Assembly (NCBI GenBank): GCA_001247695.2
Contig: LGRX02010008.1
Span: 1-20,764, forward strand
Reading direction: 5' to 3'
Origin: Cymbomonas tetramitiformis
Taxonomy: Eukaryota > Chlorophyta > Pyramimonadophyceae > Pyramimonadales > Pyramimonadaceae
DNA length: 20,764 nt
Numbering within the stretch: position 1 is the stretch's first letter; each line of letters begins with the position of its first letter. The notes under the pieces are model-generated. The model worked only from the letters and a program-made list of their open reading frames with translations, had not been told where the DNA came from and ran no database searches. A program made the translations under genes and the position numbers. Of this stretch, positions 15,540 through 20,764 are shown piece after piece.

Positions 15540-17250
15540 TTTGATTCGTTTTCTCCTTTTCCTTCTTCCTTTGGTTTTCTTTTCTTTTTAATCACCGGGG
15601 GGTGGGCTTCAATTACGGGTGGCTCCTAGCCCCCTCCACTGCGGACTCCCGGTACGACACTATTTATTGTTCATTTTTCACTATTTATCAATCATTTTTC
15701 ATTATTTTATTAAATATTGTTGCCTGCTTTTTTCTTTGGCTCTCGGATTGATTTTCAGTAGATTCCTTTCTCCCCCTTCCCCTTCCCCGCTCCTTTACTC
15801 TTGTGTCATCTGCGGGATCGCACGCACTCGCTCGATCGCTTCCTTTGTCGATCACACCTCCTCTCCCCGCCCACATCCTGTTCCCTTTTTCATTTTCCTT
15901 GCCTCCTTTCATCTCCTCCTCGGTGCATTCTTTGTTCTGCATCCTCTCTAGTCTTTGCTGTGACTAGAATTTCTAGTCCCCAGTTATCCTGCCCTTTGAT
16001 CCCTCTGCTCACCGGTGCTTCCGTTCCACCTCGACGCCGCGCCCTCGCACTCCGACGCTCCGACGCGCCTCGCTCGTGCTCCTGCTTGCCTGCTTCGTGC
16101 CTGCCCCCAACTTGAACGGTGCGCTCTCCACTCCCTTTTGCCCTCTCACACACACTGACACTGCATGCACCCTAGGCATACGGACCGGCATATAGGGCAC
16201 TGAGAGTCACAGCCCACAGTGCCACTGGGCCCGGGCGGCATGCACACCTTCTTCCCCTCAATTCTCCCTGCCTGATTCTCTTTGCCCTACTCTCCCTGCT
16301 TAGTCCGTCAGGTCTCCTGCTTGATCCGTCATCGTCAGTCAGTTTAGAGCTTGGCGTTATGTCCGGGGAGCCTAGTACGAGTTGGGAAACCTTGGTGATC
16401 ACGTGCACCGTGCCTTGGTTTCCCCTGTAATTCTTTGTGGCTTTCACTCGTCTAGGTCCGAGCACCCCTGCTGGAGCCTCCGATCCCAGCACACTATTCA
16501 CGGGGACGCACGGTGCAGTGTCGAGCGTCAGAATCGACTTCCCCAACCGGCTTTGGGTTTAGGGTCGCTGTCGTTCCCTTGTTCCTTGTCTCCCTGCCTT
16601 CCTTCCTGCCCTTAACTCCTCACCCTACTTGATCCTGATCTCTCTCTTCCCTTTCTCCCTGTTTTGATATTTGATCCTCTGGTTTTGATCATTGATCTTT
16701 GTGCTAGGTTAGGTGGGCGAGAGTCTCCCTCCTCCCCTCTCTCTTCGGCTTCTGACAGTCAGCGACGCCTCGGCACTCGTTGGCTGGGCCCTCTGCACGT
16801 GAGCCTGCATTTAGATATACGAGGGTTTTTCGTTCACCCTCGTTTTTGCATTCTACGCGAGGCGTGCGGTTTTCATTCCCGATATTCGCATCGCACCCTG
16901 GTTGCCACCAGCCTCTCACACTAAATGGCATGAGATCGGCCAACAAAAGCCAGCCCACCATCATCCCAGTGGATGTGAAAAGCAAATCAAGAGCAGGGCG
17001 GGGCCGTGACAAGATACCACAAACGCATACATATTCCCAACCCAAATGCAAAGCAGCATGGAAAGATGATACGATGTGACAGATCGTCGCCAAACAATTG
17101 TTGGTCTCTGGGTTACGGAGTAAGCGGACCCTGCTGGCATGCCCCCCAGTGGCTCCCGGTCGATGGATGGGACCTGTTGGTCCATGGTTATGTCATGAAT
17201 ACAGTCACACCACACAGCATGGACACCCCATGTCAAAAAAAGGAAACATG
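15540..17250. other. Pyrimidine-rich, apparently gene-free DNA
   Basis: The + strand is dominated by C and T with TTTTCCTTCTTCC and CCTCCTC-like runs to about 16150, less strongly after that. ORFs on both strands are low-complexity (Ser/Leu/Pro or Arg/Glu/Gly) without domain character. Two small inverted repeats are seen: GACTAGAATTTCTAGTC at about 15962, and GGGAAACC (16384-16391) with GGTTTCCC (16417-16424). No gene could be supported. Confidence 0.5.
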
Positions 17251-17257
17251 TGGGCAC

Positions 17258-18498
17258 CTAAGTGCTCCCCACAAAATTCAAGGGAAAACACAGAAGGTGT
17301 ACTTCACCACCTTCTGCCTCTCCTCGCAGCACGACAGACGAATCTACCGAGCTCTCCAAGAGGCAGTGCCCGCCAGAATGGCACCACAGGGATAACCGCC
17401 TCCCAAAACCCACTTCCACCCGGCGGCCGTCCCCGTTCATAGCGATCCGCCAGTACTTCATATCAAGGTCAAAGAACACAAGTCCCCCGGCATGTGTAAT
17501 AACCATGAGCACTGTACACGGAGAGGGAGCTAGCGTCAGAAGAATCCAAGACACTCCCAAAAAGCGAGCCGTAGACGAATCCCCGACGCACTCAAAGAGG
17601 CAGTACCCGTCAGAAGGGTACCACACGGACAGCCACATCCCATCATCCAAATCATTTCAGTGGCCGTCCCCGTTCACAACGATCCGCCAGCACCCCATAA
17701 AGTGGGTGTCGATCACCAGTCCCCCGGCAGGTGAAAAAGCCCCAAGGCACTGGACATAAATAGAGCCAGCCGCAGACGAATCCCCGACGCCCTCAAAGAG
17801 GCAGTACCCGCCAGAAGGGTACCACAGGGACAGCCACATCCCATCATCCAAATCATTCCAGTGGCCGTCCCCGTTCACAACGATCCGCCAGTACCCCATA
17901 AAGTGGTTGTCAACCACCAGTCCCCCGGCAGGTGAAAAAGCCCCAAGGCACTGGACATAAATAGAGCCAGCCGCAGACGAATCCCCGACGCCCTCAAAGA
18001 GGCAGTACCCGTCAGATGGGTACCACAGGGACAACCACAATCCCATCATCCAAATCATTCCAGTGGCCGTCCCCGTTAACAACGAGATGTCAGCACCCCA
18101 TAACGTGGCTGTCAACCACCAGTCCCCCGGCAGGTGAAAAAGCCCCAAGGCACTGGACATAAATAGAGCCAGCCGCAGACGAATCCCCGACGCCCTCAAA
18201 GAGGCAGTACCCGCCAGAAGGGCACCACAGGGACAGCCACAATCCCATCATCCAAATCATTCCAGTCGCCGTCCCCGTTAACAACGAGATGTCAGCACCC
18301 CATAAAGTGGCTGTCAACCACCAGTCCCCCGGCAGGTGAAAAAGCCTCAAGGCACTGGACATAAATAGAGCCAGCCGCAGACGAATCCCCGACGCCCTCA
18401 AAGAGGCAGTACCCGTCAGAAGGGTACCACAGGGACAGCCACATCCCATCATCCAAAGCACCCAAGTGGCCGTCCCCGTTAACAGCGAGATGCCACAA
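17258..18498 (-). pseudogene. Tandem 67-residue protein repeats, partly decayed, unknown family
   Basis: On the - strand each unit reads, in order, NGDGHWNDLDDGMWLSLWYP, S(D/G)GYCLFEGVGDSSAAGSI, YVQCLGAFSPAGGLVVD and (N/S)HFMGYWRIV. The distal, diverged copy (about 17260-17500) keeps GGLVF, KYWRIAMNGDG, RLSLWCHSGGHCLLE in the same frame. Conservation of the protein pattern despite DNA divergence argues that the repeat was once coding. Several lesions are present. TGG became TGA at 17654-17656. A stop occurs after FMGC in two units. One extra base in the MWL region (ATTGTGG instead of ATGTGG) occurs in the same two units. CTATTTATGTCCAG within each unit would also serve as a splice acceptor, so a spliced structure is possible. 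I do not recognise the family. The repeated Trp/Tyr/Gly pattern suggests beta structure. Confidence 0.45.
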
Positions 18499-18500
18499 CC
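17584..18500. repeat. Tandem 201/202-bp repeat, about 4.5 close copies
   Basis: The landmark CGACGC(C/A)CTCAAAGAGGCA starts at 17584, 17785, 17986, 18188 and 18390, giving periods of 201, 201, 202 and 202 bp. The 202-bp units carry CACAATCCCAT where the others have CACATCCCAT. A related landmark at about 17348 lies 236 bp before the first, with diverged sequence. The units are very similar, so expansion is recent. Confidence 0.95.
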
Positions 18501-18899
18501 CTATGGCGAGACGTATTCCCGGTCAGCCTCTCACACACGCATCTCACACCTGCTTCTCTCCCTTCATACATCGCGTTCACTTGCCTCTTGCTTCTTTGCC
18601 CTGACCTGTTTTGCTAGTCTTCGCGCACCTTGCTTGACCCTTCCTGCTTACTCCTTGTCGCTTATCCTGCCTTTTACTTGCCCTTCCTACTCTCTGCTCT
18701 TTCCTCCTTGCGCTTCCTCACCTCTCTTGCGCCTTCACCTTCCCTCACGCCCTCTCATTTCGCCTTCCCTCGCGCCCTCTCATTTCACCCTCTCCCTGCC
18801 TTCTACCTCTCTTTCTTTTTTCCCCCACCTGACACCTTCCCTTCCCCCCCTTGTTTCGTGCGTTTTCGACTTGTTCCCTCACGCCCTAGACTTTTCTCT

Positions 18900-19620
18900 T
18901 CCCTTTCTCGCCTGTCGCGACCCTCTCGCTCCGTCGGTTTCCTCCTGTTCTCTCGCAGGTCGTTGGCGGTTAGTTTACTTTCACCCCTTTGCCACTGACT
19001 TCTCTCCCACGCGTCGCCTCCCATGGGATATCTCGTTTCTCCTCGCTCCCACGGCGTGTCGCACGCTCTCCCATGTCGCGCTCACTTTGCTTTCGCCCCT
19101 CGCATCTCGATTGCGTCTCCACCAGCTGCAGCGGTCCCATCGCCTCTTCCTTTCGCATCGCGTCGTTCTCGTGACCGGTTCCTTCGCCTTTTGCTCGTTG
19201 TGCGCATCTCGCTCTTTCTCACACAGGTTCCCGACGCTGACTATCAGCTCTCAGCCTTTCTCCACGTCATCGCGACCCTCTTGCTCCATCGGGTTTTCTC
19301 TTTTTTCTCTCGCAGGTCGTTGACGGTTAGTTTGCTTTCGCCCCTTCACCGTCGGCTTCTCTTCCACGCTTCACCTCCCCTGGGATACCTCATTGCGTTT
19401 CACTTCTATGGCATGTCGCACGCCCTCTCATGTCACGTTCACCTTGCTTTCGCCCCTCACACCTTATGTGCGTCACCACCAGTTGCAGCAGCCCCGTCGC
19501 CTCTTCCCTTCACATCGAGCCTTGCTCGTTACCAGCTCTTCCGCCGGTTGCTCGTAGTGCGCATCTCGCTCTTTCTCACACAGGTTCCCGACACTGACTC
19601 TTGGCTCTCAGCCACCTCTC
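18900..19620. repeat. Tandem duplication with 357-bp period
   Basis: CGCAGGTCGTTG(G/A)CGGTTAGTTT lies at 18954 and 19311. TGCGCATCTCGCTCTTTCTC followed by ACACAGGTTCCCGAC lies at 19201 and 19558. Both pairs are exactly 357 bp apart and the DNA between is clearly related throughout. The first copy starts around 18910. Confidence 0.9.
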
Positions 19621-20280
19621 CGACGGCTCCTTTGCCTTCGTCTCACTTCCGAGACTGCCGGTATCGACTTCCTTCTCTCCCATCTCGCTTGACTCACATC
19701 TGCTTGCTTTGCCTGTGGCTCACATGGCGCATCTCGCCTCGTCCCTTTCGGGCCTCCGACCCTGACTTCCGGCTTGCGACCGCTACTCGACGACTCGTCC
19801 CGCTCCTTTCCTCTTTTCCTTTTGTACCTCGACCCTTCTCTTCCCCTTTCACACCTTGCTTGACCCGTGGGTTCTTGCTTTCACGCCGGCTCGCCTGGCG
19901 CATCTCACCTCGTCACAGGCTCTCGACCCTGACTTTGTACCCTTGACCCTGGACCTTTGACCGCTCCTCCGAGTGCTTTTTTATCTCGACCTCCTCTCCT
20001 CTCTTCTCATTTGGCCCGCAGTTGCTTGCTTTGGCTCTGACTCGCATGGCGCATCTCGCCTCTTCCTTCACAGACTTCCGACGGCTCTTCTTGCACCCTT
20101 CCTTCTACCTCTTTCATCTCGACTTCCTCTCTTCCCTTTTCACATCTTCACTGACCCGCAGTTACTTGTTTTGCCTCTGACTCACATGGCACATCTCACC
20201 TCGTTCCTTTCCGAGCTTCTAGCTCAGACTTTGGGCCCACAGTTGGTGCTCCGACGGCTTGTCTCGCTCCCTCCCTTTTA

Positions 20281-20390
20281 CATCTCACCTTCCACACTTG
20301 CTTGCCTTTCTTCCCCTTTCTCACATCTCACCTTCCAGACTTGCGTGCCTTTCTTCCCCTTTCTCACATCTCACCTTCGGAGGGACTCTC
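20281..20390. repeat. Tandem 43-bp repeat
   Basis: CATCTCACCTTC starts at 20281, 20324 and 20367. Two units, with ACTTGC(T/G)TGCC and TTTCTTCCCCTTTCTCA, are nearly identical; the third is only begun. Confidence 0.95.
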
Positions 20391-20764
20391 TCCTCGGTTC
20401 TCTATGTTTCTCACCTCCTTCACAGTACTTGTCACTCTTTAGTGAGTACCCTTGACCGGGCTCTCTCTCCCATGACACAAATACCCCCCTCCCCGTACCC
20501 ACTTATCCTCCGTCTTGACCCACACCCGCAGATGATATCTTCGCTTGGCCTTGTTGCTTCTTTTCAAACCTTTGGTCTTCCTTCAGCCCCTTTCCCCGAT
20601 TTGCACACCTCAGACTGCTCCCCAGAGCTCCGTATGCTGACCTTTTTTCCTCGATCCTCCCATTGACAGCCTGGATTCCCCTTCTCCCTTTGTTCTCCTC
20701 TCCTTCCCTCCTGCCTCCTCCTCCCCTCCCTTGCCCCTCACCTCCCTCCTTCTCGGCCTCACCC

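Larger units (their letters stand above)
18501..20764. repeat. Pyrimidine-rich satellite-like DNA
   Basis: The + strand is overwhelmingly C/T to the end of the window. Long ORFs on the + strand are Ser/Leu/Pro/Phe-rich by-products of this bias. Shorter motifs recur irregularly, such as (A/G)CATGGCGCATCTCGCCTCGT near 19724, 19890, 20045 and 20185, at spacings of roughly 140-165 bp. No gene is supported. Confidence 0.7.

Noticed and set aside
17258..18498. Reassignment of TGA to tryptophan, suggested by TGG-to-TGA changes in the repeats
   Set aside because: The same units carry an extra base that also breaks the frame, and other frames in the window end sensibly at TGA. Decay is the simpler reading.
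18466..19946. Two long + strand ORFs (285 and 307 residues)
   Set aside because: They are low-complexity Ser/Leu/Pro/Phe sequence created by the pyrimidine bias, with the 357-bp repeat being a multiple of three. No conserved motif is present.

Overview
This window is eukaryotic nuclear DNA. The evidence is an LTR retrotransposon with a chromodomain integrase, reading frames joined in phase by GT...AG introns, an F-box gene, and single-repeat LRR exons separated by phase-1 introns. The taxon cannot be fixed from the sequence. A protist or alga is my best guess, because cytosine methyltransferases captured by retrotransposons have been reported from charophyte algae and dinoflagellates. A fungus is not excluded.

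Region 1 (about 1-10110) is a decayed Ty3/gypsy-type element on the + strand. It has a Gag with a CCHC knuckle (151-2622), an unrecognised frame (2753-3820), and then a polyprotein. That polyprotein carries an N6-adenine-methyltransferase-like (Dam/DIRS-MT-like) domain, an HHCC-DD35E integrase and a chromodomain (6061-8298), followed by a C5-cytosine methyltransferase-like domain (8556-9377). A polypurine tract (9552-9564) and a probable 3' LTR (from about 9565) close the element. I see no protease, reverse transcriptase or RNase H. The place where they should lie (about 3821-6060) is occupied by other sequence, including a nested cassette: an F-box gene (- strand) between inverted arrays of a 58-bp unit built on a 20-bp perfect palindrome. 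A second insert, a roughly 279-bp MITE-like element at 8277-8555, has a 10-bp target duplication and short terminal inverted repeats. It separates the chromodomain from the cytosine methyltransferase. The two flanks are in the same phase, so both methyltransferase-like domains originally belonged to one integrase polyprotein. This is the most interesting system in the window.

Region 2 (10165-11570, - strand) is a broken, intron-containing gene with an N-terminal chromodomain exon and a ParB/sulfiredoxin-like segment. It is followed by AT-rich simple-sequence DNA (11600-12640).

Region 3 (12678-15449) holds a two-exon + strand gene of unknown function and, on the - strand, a decaying array of 29-residue LRR exons.

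Region 4 (15540-20764) is strongly pyrimidine-rich on the + strand, with little sign of genes. It contains tandem repeats of 357 bp and 43 bp. It also contains a 201/202-bp repeat (17584-18500) whose - strand encodes a 67-residue protein repeat, with stops and a frameshift shared between some units.

Two frame breaks (5203-5211 and 9092-9100) sit exactly in 9-base homopolymers and each needs one base fewer. They may be sequencing errors rather than true mutations.
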